Of a stretch of 64,000 nt of DNA, positions 1-6,146 are shown piece by piece. How positions within the stretch are numbered: the first letter of the stretch is position 1; every line of letters starts with the position of its first letter. The stretch spans positions 1 through 64,000 of the forward strand of contig JBPOHD010000010.1 in the NCBI GenBank assembly GCA_052035955.1, written 5' to 3'. The notes under the pieces were generated by a model. The model had not been told where the DNA came from. It saw only the letters and a list, made by a program, of their open reading frames with translations, and did not search any database. Source of the stretch: JAEUNJ01 sp052035955 (GTDB lineage Bacteria > Pseudomonadota > Gammaproteobacteria > Burkholderiales > Rhodocyclaceae). Made by a program: the position numbers and the translations under genes.

Positions 1-187
1 CGTGGGGCCCCCCCACACCCCCCCGCCCACGCCCCCCCGCCCCACGCGCGCCTCCCCCCCGGCCCGGGGGGGCCGCCCGCCACCCCGGCGCCCGGCCTCC
101 CCACGCCCCGCGCGCCACTCGCCCCCCCTCTCGACCCTCGACCCGGTTCTCGCCTTTCCACTGAAGTTTTCGCCTTAAACTGGGGTC
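1..187. other. C-rich low-complexity edge, no gene
   Basis: This stretch is dominated by C homopolymers, with runs of up to nine C broken by short G-rich pieces. No reading frame, RNA or dyad could be supported in it. Such composition at the very end of a sequence often marks a badly resolved contig edge, so the bases themselves may be unreliable. The only useful part is the last 40 bases, which form the upstream region of the next gene. Confidence 0.5.
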
Positions 188-889
188 ATGCCGATCGTCA
201 TCGCCGTCACCCTGGTCCTGGCCATCCTGCTGGCCGTCACCTGGAGCCGCCTGCGCCGCCTGCAGCGGGACCGCTACATCCGCGAGTACGCGTTTCCCGA
301 CGGCCTGCTGGACCGCCTGGCCAAGCGGCGCCCCGAGTTCGACCTGAAGGCCCGGGTACTGGTCTCCCGCGCCCTGCGCCAGTTCTTCCTCGCCTACCTG
401 CACTCGGGGCGGCGCTGGGTCTCCATGCCTTCCCAGGCCGCCGACGACCTGTGGCACGAATTCATCCTCTTCACGCGCCACTACGACGACTTCTGCGCCC
501 GCGGCTTCGGCCGCTTCATGCACCACACGCCGGCGGTGGTCCTCTCGGCCGACAGGAAGGGCAACGAGGGGCTGCGCCGTTGCTGGTGGTGGTGCTGCAA
601 GGAGGAGAACCTGAATCCGCGCAATCCCACCCGCCTGCCGCTGCTCTTCGCCCTGGACGCGAAGCTGGGCATCGGCGACGGCTTCCGGTACACGCTGGAC
701 TGCAGGCGCCGGCAGGGGGAGCGGGGCGACGGCAGCGATGCCACGCCCTACTGCGCCGGCGATTTCGGCGATTCGTCCTTCGACGGCGGCACGGACGGCT
801 TCGGGGATGCCGGCGCCGACGGGGGCGGCGACGGGAGTGGCGGCGATGGGGGTGGCGGTTGCGGCGGGGGCTGCGGCGGGGGCGATTGA
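188..889 (+). CDS. Membrane-anchored glycine-rich domain protein
   Basis: This 233-residue protein starts with one hydrophobic segment (about residues 3-19), which should anchor it in the inner membrane. The middle part (about residues 50-165) contains ADDLWHEFILFTRHYDDFC and FMHHTP, typical of the GRDP-like family of glycine-rich domain-containing proteins, whose function in bacteria is unknown. Residues 185-233 are almost only Gly, Asp and Ser, with paired Cys near the end (GGGCGGGCGGGD), suggesting a disordered, possibly metal-binding tail. It stands alone, just upstream of a tRNA gene. No function is claimed. Confidence 0.7.
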   Translation: MPIVIAVTLVLAILLAVTWSRLRRLQRDRYIREYAFPDGLLDRLAKRRPEFDLKARVLVSRALRQFFLAYLHSGRRWVSMPSQAADDLWHEFILFTRHYDDFCARGFGRFMHHTPAVVLSADRKGNEGLRRCWWWCCKEENLNPRNPTRLPLLFALDAKLGIGDGFRYTLDCRRRQGERGDGSDATPYCAGDFGDSSFDGGTDGFGDAGADGGGDGSGGDGGGGCGGGCGGGD

Positions 890-953
890 GGCCCGGCGAC
901 CGCGGCATGAACGCCGAGGCAGCGCGGGGATGGCCGGTCCCGGCCGCGCCCTG

Positions 954-959
954 TAGAAT
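954..959 (+). promoter_or_regulatory. Promoter -10 box of the interrupted tRNA gene
   Basis: TAGAAT lies 11 bases before the tRNA 5' end and is followed by a GC-rich discriminator (GCGCCCCC), as is usual for stable-RNA promoters under stringent control. The -35 region is weak. Because the element entered inside the tRNA, this host promoter now also reads into the intact tRNA at 1034-1110, which has no convincing promoter of its own in the 24-base gap. Confidence 0.5.
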
Positions 960-970
960 GCGCCCCCTTC

Positions 971-1009
971 GGGCCTGTAGCTCAATTGGTTAGAGCAGAG
1001 GACTCATAA
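971..1009 (+). pseudogene. 5' half of split tRNA (CAU anticodon), attL
   Basis: The sequence begins GGGCCTGTAGCTC, carries a normal D arm and the 5' side of the anticodon stem, and reads through the CAT anticodon, then changes into unrelated sequence. Its missing part is at 18264-18312: acceptor GGGCCTG pairs with CGGGCCC there (with one G-U), and GAGGA pairs with TCCTT across the anticodon stem. The shared 11 bases AGGACTCATAA (999-1009) mark the recombination core. CAU could mean elongator tRNA-Met or tRNA-Ile2 (lysidine-modified); sequence alone does not decide. Confidence 0.9.
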
Positions 1010-1033
1010 GCTTTTGTCAGGTGTTGTTTTTTC

Positions 1034-1110
1034 GGGCCCTTAGCTCAGTTGGTCAGAGCAGGCGACTCATAATCGCTTGGTCGCTGGTTCAAGTCCAGCA
1101 GGGCCCACCA
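1034..1110 (+). tRNA. Intact tRNA with CAU anticodon carried by the element
   Basis: These 77 bases fold as a full cloverleaf: acceptor GGGCCCT/AGGGCCC, D arm GCTC/GAGC, anticodon stem GGCGA/TCGCT around CTCATAA, T arm GCTGG/CCAGC, and an encoded CCA. The anticodon and T arms resemble the enterobacterial tRNA-Ile2 (CAU read as AUA after lysidine modification), but tRNA-Met cannot be excluded. It differs from the interrupted host tRNA in both the anticodon and T stems, so it is not a simple duplicate. It lies inside the element, 24 bases after the attL core and in the same direction as the host tRNA promoter. Confidence 0.93.
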
Positions 1111-1220
1111 CACAAGGGCTTGCGGGGATTCAGCCTCGCAATCCCGCCCCCTCCGGTGTATGCCGAAAGGCATATTCTTGGGGTTCCCTTCCCGGGAGCC
1201 TGACGGGAACGAAAAACAAA

Positions 1221-1276
1221 TATCGCTCCCTTTTCGCTCCCCCATGAAAGCCCACCGGGGCCGTTTTCTTGCGGAG
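1221..1276 (+). repeat. Left copy of element subterminal repeat
   Basis: CGCTCCC occurs twice (1224-1230 and 1235-1241) with an 11-base period, then comes a small hairpin GCCC-ACCG-GGGC followed by a T-rich tract. The same arrangement occurs in the same orientation at 18105-18160, with roughly 80% identity over about 56 bases. Both copies lie 100-230 bases inside the att cores. Spacing of about one helical turn and position near both ends suggest arm-type integrase or excisionase sites; the hairpin may also act as a terminator. Confidence 0.6.
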
Positions 1277-1282
1277 GACGAG

Positions 1283-1813
1283 ATGGCTTTGCGGATATAC
1301 ACAGAGGAAGAGATGGCCTTCCTCCGACAGATTCCAGATCTCCCGGACGACGTTTCGATGACGCCGGAGCAAACATCCGTCGTCGTCGGAGAGAGCCTCG
1401 ACTGGCTGCGCAAAAAACGACAGGGGAGCGAGGGTGCCGGGCCGCCCTTCGAGCAGCACGGCGACGAGGTCTCCATACGCTACCCCCTCGGCGGCGTCAG
1501 GCGCTGGAAAAAGGATCGCACCTTCTCCACGACGCGCGAGGCAAAAGAGGCCAGGATTTACGGAAGGCTAGCCGCCTTCATGGCCGCAGGGTCACTAACC
1601 GACTCCGAGACATTCAGGGACGGACCGGACGGCAGACCTTTGATCTGCGACCCATCTGATCCAGCGGCGTATGCCCTGACGATGGATATGTTTCTCGAAA
1701 GACTGCGGAACGCTGCCCGGGGCAAAGCTCTCGACGAAGCGAAGAAGGCTGTCACCTCGGCAACAGGTAAGGCTCATAAAAAAGACAAGAACTGGAAGGA
1801 CCGGATAGCCTAA
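1283..1813 (+). CDS. Small HTH protein, possible excisionase or regulator
   Basis: The protein is 176 residues from the ATG at 1283, which has GGAGG five bases upstream; an earlier ATG (1160) would place the subterminal repeat inside the gene. Residues about 25-75 (TPEQTSVVVGESLDWLRKKR, then IRYPLGGVRRW) fit the MerR/excisionase-type helix-turn-helix in which a template strand ends in a basic turn. It is the only protein gene of the element on the plus strand and sits next to attL, where excisionases or integrase regulators are common. The C-terminus is rich in Lys. Its stop overlaps the stop of the convergent ardC-like gene by four bases. Function is inferred from fold and place only. Confidence 0.6.
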   Translation: MALRIYTEEEMAFLRQIPDLPDDVSMTPEQTSVVVGESLDWLRKKRQGSEGAGPPFEQHGDEVSIRYPLGGVRRWKKDRTFSTTREAKEARIYGRLAAFMAAGSLTDSETFRDGPDGRPLICDPSDPAAYALTMDMFLERLRNAARGKALDEAKKAVTSATGKAHKKDKNWKDRIA

Positions 1814-2778
1814 GGCATCCGCCTCGCACGCTTCCTCCCCGGCTTCTCCTCCTGATTCGCCGCCTCCGGCAGATGGGTCGCCCTGGTTGCGATCGGCTCT
1901 TCCTGCGGCTTCACTGCCGGCGCATGGGATTTCAGCCAGTCTGCCGCGTGCTGGGCCGCTGCCGCCGCCTTGAAGATTTCCGTCTTGTCGCTGCGCAACA
2001 GTTCGAGCCAGCTGGCGAGGTAACTGGCATGGTTGCGGATGTGGGTCTCGCCCAGCGGCAGGCCAAGCTCGGCCCCGAGCATCGCCGCCGCCAGTTCGGC
2101 GCGCAACTCCTCCTTCGCATAGGCCGGCGTCCCGAACCTGACATTCATGCCGAGACGGTCGATCCGCTTCTTCGCCCCGGTGGCGTGTGCTGCCTCATGC
2201 AGCGCGGTGGAGTAGAAATCCTCGGTCGAATGGAAGTCCTGCCTGTCCGGCAACTGGATCGAATCCTCCTTGACCTTGTAGTAAGCGTGCCGCCCGCCAT
2301 GGACGATCTTCGCCCCGTCCGCCGTCAGGCCAGCCAGAATCGCCTCGGCCGCCGCCACTGTCCCGACCGGGCCGGATTTTGGCGCCAGCGGCGGCATGCC
2401 CTCGATCTGGCTGGCGTTGAACACGTCGTAGGTGCGCATCACCAGCATGGTGTCCTGCCCCGTGGCGACGATTTCGCCGTCCTTCGCTTCCTCCGGTTCG
2501 CTGCGCGGCACCTCGACCATGCGAATGATTTTGGTGGCCTTCTCGCCCTGCCTGACGCCATAACCCTCTGCCTTCGCCTGCTTGAACGTCATCCAGCGCG
2601 GATCGCTGTGCGGACTCATGCCGAGCAGCAGCTGGTTGATGCCCTGATAGGCTTTCCCGGTGCTGTGATTCACGGCCAGCCCGCCGCTGGCCCAGCCCTT
2701 CCGCCACGGCGGCACGCCGCCGGGGGCTTCGAGTGCGGCAACGATCTGGTTTGTGATGTGTTCGCGGATGTTGAACAT
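1810..2778 (-). CDS. ArdC-like antirestriction / zincin metallopeptidase protein
   Basis: The 322-residue protein has two parts. Residues 1-130 (PPWRKGW, NHSTGKAYQGINQLLL, YGVRQGEKA) match the N-terminal ssDNA-binding domain of ArdC-type proteins. Residues about 150-285 contain HEAAHATG with a downstream Glu, the zinc-binding HExxH-like signature of the polyvalent metallopeptidase domain. In characterised relatives, ArdC protects incoming single-stranded DNA from type I restriction after conjugation. Start chosen at 2778 because GGGAG lies seven bases before the ATG. It is the last gene of the mobilization set (mobC, relaxase, HTH protein, ardC), which suits a protein needed at entry into a new host. 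The basic C-terminal tail may bind nucleic acid. Confidence 0.85.
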   Translation of the reverse strand: MFNIREHITNQIVAALEAPGGVPPWRKGWASGGLAVNHSTGKAYQGINQLLLGMSPHSDPRWMTFKQAKAEGYGVRQGEKATKIIRMVEVPRSEPEEAKDGEIVATGQDTMLVMRTYDVFNASQIEGMPPLAPKSGPVGTVAAAEAILAGLTADGAKIVHGGRHAYYKVKEDSIQLPDRQDFHSTEDFYSTALHEAAHATGAKKRIDRLGMNVRFGTPAYAKEELRAELAAAMLGAELGLPLGETHIRNHASYLASWLELLRSDKTEIFKAAAAAQHAADWLKSHAPAVKPQEEPIATRATHLPEAANQEEKPGRKRARRMP

Positions 2779-2854
2779 GGCAGGGCTCCCGTGGGTGGTC
2801 ACGGGGCCGGTGTAGCGCCGACGGCGGCCGCTGTCGCCGCCATCGGTCGGATAC

Positions 2855-3799
2855 TCACAGGGCGACCCCGCCCCGGCGACGGGCGGCGGCCTGAAACTGC
2901 CGCCCCGCCGGCTTCGGATACAGGAAGGCATCGAGGTCGCGGGGCGTCACCGCGTCATTCCCGGCCATGGTCAATGCCTCGTCCAGCCGTGCGCGGGTCA
3001 GTCCCTTCCGCGTCCAGCTGGTGTAAATCACATGGCTGTTCGGGTGATTCGGATACAGCACCGTGCCGGCCGCTGTGAGAACCTTTCCGATCTGCTGCTC
3101 CGTCAGCGCATCCACGCGTGGCACCGTATCGCAGGGAAGCGCTGCCCGCGAGCCGGGCACCTCCGACCAGTCGATCTCCTCCACGCCCACGTCATCCGCC
3201 GCCTGCGGCGCCGGCTGCCGTGTCCTCTCGGGATCGCCGGCCACGGTTTCACCGTGGCCGGTGGCACTAGTGTCAGTATTGAAAAAAGGTTTATTGACTT
3301 CCTTACTGCCCACTAATGATAGGGTGGAAGCTGACACGGCCGAATCCATTGCGGCAACGGGCTTCGCAGCGTTTTTCGCACTGCCGGGGCGTGGCAGCTT
3401 CCCGGCAACCTCGCCGCCGCTTTTCATGTCCTTGCGGGCCGGATTGTCCTTCCAGATCGGGGAGTGCGGCAGCCGCATCGTCAGCCGTTTTTCGTCCCAC
3501 TGACGGTCTGTAACCAGACCCACCTCTTCGAGATGTTCGAGCAGGCGCTTGATGGCCGTGGCGTCGAACTTCTTTGCCTCGCGTCCCTGACTTTTCTCGC
3601 GATGCATTTCGCGGGCAAGACGGGCATAGGTCATCTTCTGGTTGTTGAAGGTGCCGAAGCTGCCGGTGTAGAAGTTGGCGTATTCCTTCAACACAAAGTA
3701 AAGCGCAAGCTCCTCGAAGCCGAGCGTCCGCAGGATTTCGCGCTCGACCTCGTTGTATGAGCGATAGCTGGATTCGTTGGGTGCGTCCGATCTTGGCAT
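2855..3799 (-). CDS. HTH replication/mobilization-type protein
   Basis: This is a 314-residue protein from the ATG at 3799, which has AGGAG about seven bases ahead. Residues about 15-115 (YNEVEREILRTLGFEELALY, MTYARLAREMHREKS, IKRLLEHLEEVGLV) form a winged-helix type domain like those at the N-terminus of plasmid replication initiators and DnaT-like proteins. The middle is low-complexity, and the end (LTRARLDEALTMAGNDAVTPRDLDAFL) may be a small helical domain. It lies directly downstream of the relaxase gene with 26 bases between them. It could start replication of the excised circle or regulate the mob genes. I do not recognise a specific family. Confidence 0.55.
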   Translation of the reverse strand: MPRSDAPNESSYRSYNEVEREILRTLGFEELALYFVLKEYANFYTGSFGTFNNQKMTYARLAREMHREKSQGREAKKFDATAIKRLLEHLEEVGLVTDRQWDEKRLTMRLPHSPIWKDNPARKDMKSGGEVAGKLPRPGSAKNAAKPVAAMDSAVSASTLSLVGSKEVNKPFFNTDTSATGHGETVAGDPERTRQPAPQAADDVGVEEIDWSEVPGSRAALPCDTVPRVDALTEQQIGKVLTAAGTVLYPNHPNSHVIYTSWTRKGLTRARLDEALTMAGNDAVTPRDLDAFLYPKPAGRQFQAAARRRGGVAL

Positions 3800-3825
3800 G
3801 GCAGTCTCCTCTCTGTGGTTGTGGT

Positions 3826-5046
3826 TCATTTCCTGATGAATGGGGAGCGGTTCAGCGGGTTGCGCGGCACGCCGGCGGAATCGCCGCCCTCTCCCTGCTG
3901 CTGTTGCAGGCGGCGTTGTGCGAATCCGCCCAGCCCGTTCAAGGTAGATGCCAGCGGGACAGCCTGCGTGGCTGGTGCTGCCGGTGACGGCTGAGGTGCC
4001 GGCGTGACAGCGTCCGCCGTGCCGTTGGCGCCGCTGCCTGAGCCGCCATGCTTTCGTTTGACTTCCAGCCAGATGGTCAGCTGCCGGGCATCGAGCGGCT
4101 TCACCGCGAGACCCTTCTGCAATGCGACAGCCATCGCGTGCCGCAGGAATGCCTCATCGCCGCGCAGCACGATGCTCTCCCAGCCTTTCAGGATGGCCAA
4201 CTCGATCAACTGCTCCGCCGCCGTCTGCGAGGCCATGGCGAAGGCGGCCACCTTGTCGCCGCTATCGACCAGCCGGCCGCCATCCTTGGTGAGGATGGTC
4301 AGCCCCCCTTTGGCGCTGGGGCGGATGAAGCGGATGGTATCCAGGAAGGTATCGCGGATGGCCTGCTGGTAGGCAGAGGACAGCAGTTCGCGCTTGAAAT
4401 CGCGTTTGCGCCGCTCGCTCAGATCGTCGTCGCCGCATTCGACGCTCATGGCAAGGTTGAGGGCCATGCTGGCCTCGTCGTGGTTTTCGTCGAGGCGGGC
4501 TTCGATGGCTTTCTGTTTCTCCGGGGTCATGTGTGTCTCCTTGTTCTTCTGGTTGGTGGTGGAGGGGGCAACAGGGGTGAGGCCGAAACGGGTTTCGAGC
4601 TTGCGGGTGACGGCCTCCGCCCGCCGGTAGTCGTTGCGGTCGCTGACGGTCTCGCCCTTCGCGTTGATGCGCAGCGCGAGGATGTGGATGTGGTCGGGCC
4701 GGTGCTGCCCGCCGTCGTCCTCGGACGGGTGGCGGACGATCAGATAGGGGCAGGTGGCGAACCCCATTTCGTCGAGGAAGATCCGGGCCATCTCGCCGAG
4801 TTCGGCATCGGTCAGCAGCCGGTCGCCGGGGGCAGGGTTGAGGCTGCCGTGATAGACGGCCTTGCCGAGCGTGGGCCGCAGCTGCCGGAAGGCGGCGACG
4901 TTGCGGCTCCACTCGCGGGGCGTGGCGCCGGGTATGTTCGTTTCGATGACGATGCCGCGATTCGGCTCGCGGGCGCGTGACCCGTGCATCAGATATTCGC
5001 TGACTGCCCGGAAGCTCGTCGAAGTTGAACATTTCTTGGCGATCAT
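3826..5046 (-). CDS. MobP-like relaxase with LPD7 domain
   Basis: This 406-residue protein has an N-terminal relaxase region (residues 1-170). MIAKK is the start, a Tyr-rich early segment (YLMHGS, AVYHGSLN) follows, and the metal-binding HRPDHIHILALR (HxxxHxH) sits near residue 120. Residues about 225-335 (GGLTILTKDGGRLVDSGDKV, WESIVLRGDEAFLRHAM) match the LPD7 domain often joined to relaxases. The enzyme should nick oriT, stay covalently bound to the 5' end and pilot the strand into the recipient through a borrowed secretion channel. Its start overlaps the mobC stop by four bases (ATGA), so the two are translationally coupled. The Pro/Gln-rich C-terminus shows no domain. Confidence 0.85.
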   Translation of the reverse strand: MIAKKCSTSTSFRAVSEYLMHGSRAREPNRGIVIETNIPGATPREWSRNVAAFRQLRPTLGKAVYHGSLNPAPGDRLLTDAELGEMARIFLDEMGFATCPYLIVRHPSEDDGGQHRPDHIHILALRINAKGETVSDRNDYRRAEAVTRKLETRFGLTPVAPSTTNQKNKETHMTPEKQKAIEARLDENHDEASMALNLAMSVECGDDDLSERRKRDFKRELLSSAYQQAIRDTFLDTIRFIRPSAKGGLTILTKDGGRLVDSGDKVAAFAMASQTAAEQLIELAILKGWESIVLRGDEAFLRHAMAVALQKGLAVKPLDARQLTIWLEVKRKHGGSGSGANGTADAVTPAPQPSPAAPATQAVPLASTLNGLGGFAQRRLQQQQGEGGDSAGVPRNPLNRSPFIRK

Positions 5047-5381
5047 GCGTCACCCCCGGTCAGCAGCAGCGTGCGGACGGTCTCGACCTGCTCGCGCAGT
5101 TCGTCGATGACCTCGACGGGCAGGGTCTGTATTTCACCTGCGTGAATCTTCGCCATCGCCGCGTTGAGGTTCGCCGTGGTGCGCGCCAGTTCGGCCCAAC
5201 GCTCCGCGTTTATTACCGGGACGGAATGGATGCGGTGGCCGAGGGCGGCCTTGCGGATGAACGTGGCGAGGGACAGGCGGGCGGCCTGTGCCTTGTCGCG
5301 TATTTCGGCCCGTTCCGCCTCCGTCAGGTAAGTTTCAACTTTCCTGCGGAGCTGGTCGGCGGGCAGCAGTGGTCTTCCCAT
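5043..5381 (-). CDS. mobC: MobC-like relaxosome accessory protein
   Basis: The protein is 112 residues from ATG 5381, with GGGAGGAG about eight bases upstream. Residues 1-50 (MGRPLLPADQLRRKVETYLT, then AEIRDKAQAARLSLATFIRK) form a ribbon-helix-helix-like DNA-binding start, and a helical MobC part follows (LNAAMAKIHAGEIQ, ELREQVETVRTLLL). MobC proteins bind near nic, help melt oriT and often repress their own operon. It opens the leftward mobilization operon, and the non-coding stretch immediately upstream carries the likely oriT and operator dyads. Confidence 0.85.
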   Translation of the reverse strand: MGRPLLPADQLRRKVETYLTEAERAEIRDKAQAARLSLATFIRKAALGHRIHSVPVINAERWAELARTTANLNAAMAKIHAGEIQTLPVEVIDELREQVETVRTLLLTGGDA

Positions 5382-5409
5382 GTTTGGCTTCTCCTCCCGG
5401 AGGGCGGGC

Positions 5410-5563
5410 GTTTGACACCGGTGGAACACCGGGGGCAAACATGGCTCGCTCTCCACCGTTTTGCTGATCGATACCAAAGCGCGCCGAAAGGCCCGCGTCA
5501 AGTCCGCCCGTCGCGGGGGCGGGCGGAATGACGCCGGAAATGCACCGGGGGAATAGCGGTGCA
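5410..5563. other. Putative oriT region with two dyads
   Basis: This stretch between mobC and the next gene holds two inverted repeats. At 5410-5440 an outer GTTTG/CAAAC stem encloses an inner CGGTG/CACCG stem with a GAA loop, separated by a four-base internal loop on each side. At 5541-5563 TGCACCG and CGGTGCA are separated by nine bases. Relaxases of this type usually act at inverted repeats just upstream of mobC. I cannot place the nic site. The first dyad could instead be the MobC operator. Confidence 0.5.
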
Positions 5564-6043
5564 TCACAGCCGGCATGACGGCTGCGATGGAGCGGATGCC
5601 ATGGGAAACCATGTCCGCATCCACTCCGCCTCCTTCACGATGGACAGCGGTTTGTTACAGGCACGCAACGCATCAACGTCCCTATGGGCCAGTGCCGCGT
5701 CCTCATGGACGTTGCGGGCCAGCTGCCATGCCATGGCCTTGTCCATTGTTTCGCTGGCGCAACCGGAGCGGCACGCCATCGTCCTGTCCTTGCACAGGCG
5801 ATAGCCCGCCAGCTGACTGAGCAGCCAAGTCACGTCCGCGTCATGTCCTGACCATCCGACGATCAGCTTGGTTGCATAGCCATAGGTCTGCCGGGTCGAG
5901 CCGCAGGCGAATATCGACAGGGGTTCGAAGCTGGTGGTTTTCAGCGGGTCGTCTTCGGTGAATGCCGGGCACCCAGCCTTGCGCCAGAGGTCGAGCCATC
6001 GGGCTTGCAGTGCGAAACGTTCGGTTTTGGTGAGTCGTGCCAT
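5564..6043 (-). CDS. Hypothetical element protein
   Basis: This 159-residue protein starts at ATG 6043, with AAAGGAGA eight bases ahead that overlaps the end of a tiny upstream ORF. The sequence (MARLTKTERFALQARWLDLW, GWSGHDADVTWLLSQLAGYR) is rich in Trp, Cys and Arg and shows no transmembrane segment. I do not recognise the family. It lies between the orphan methyltransferase and oriT in the same direction, which suggests a role in element maintenance or establishment. Four Cys in the middle (FACGSTR, RLCKDRTMACRSGCA) could bind a metal. Confidence 0.55.
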   Translation of the reverse strand: MARLTKTERFALQARWLDLWRKAGCPAFTEDDPLKTTSFEPLSIFACGSTRQTYGYATKLIVGWSGHDADVTWLLSQLAGYRLCKDRTMACRSGCASETMDKAMAWQLARNVHEDAALAHRDVDALRACNKPLSIVKEAEWMRTWFPMASAPSQPSCRL

Positions 6044-6057
6044 GATGAAATCTCCTT

Positions 6058-6135
6058 TCAGGCTGCCAGCGGCAGCGACGGTTGCTTGATGTTGATTACG
6101 ATGGTTTCGGGTGCTGCATTGGTAGTGCTTTTCAT
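6058..6135 (-). CDS. Possible 25-residue peptide
   Basis: An ATG at 6135 with a strong ribosome binding site (AGGAGGG, five bases away) opens a 25-codon frame, MKSTTNAAPETIVINIKQPS then LPLAA, ending at 6058. Its last codons overlap the ribosome binding site of the following gene, as in translational coupling. It lies 12 bases after the methyltransferase stop. It could be a real small protein or a leader that couples expression of the downstream gene. No homology is claimed. Confidence 0.4.
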   Translation of the reverse strand: MKSTTNAAPETIVINIKQPSLPLAA

Positions 6136-6146
6136 GTTTGCCCTCC

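Noticed and set aside
1034..1110. Intact tRNA as the attachment site of a second nested element
   Set aside because: Its 3' end is not repeated anywhere else in the window and it is complete, so nothing indicates a second insertion.
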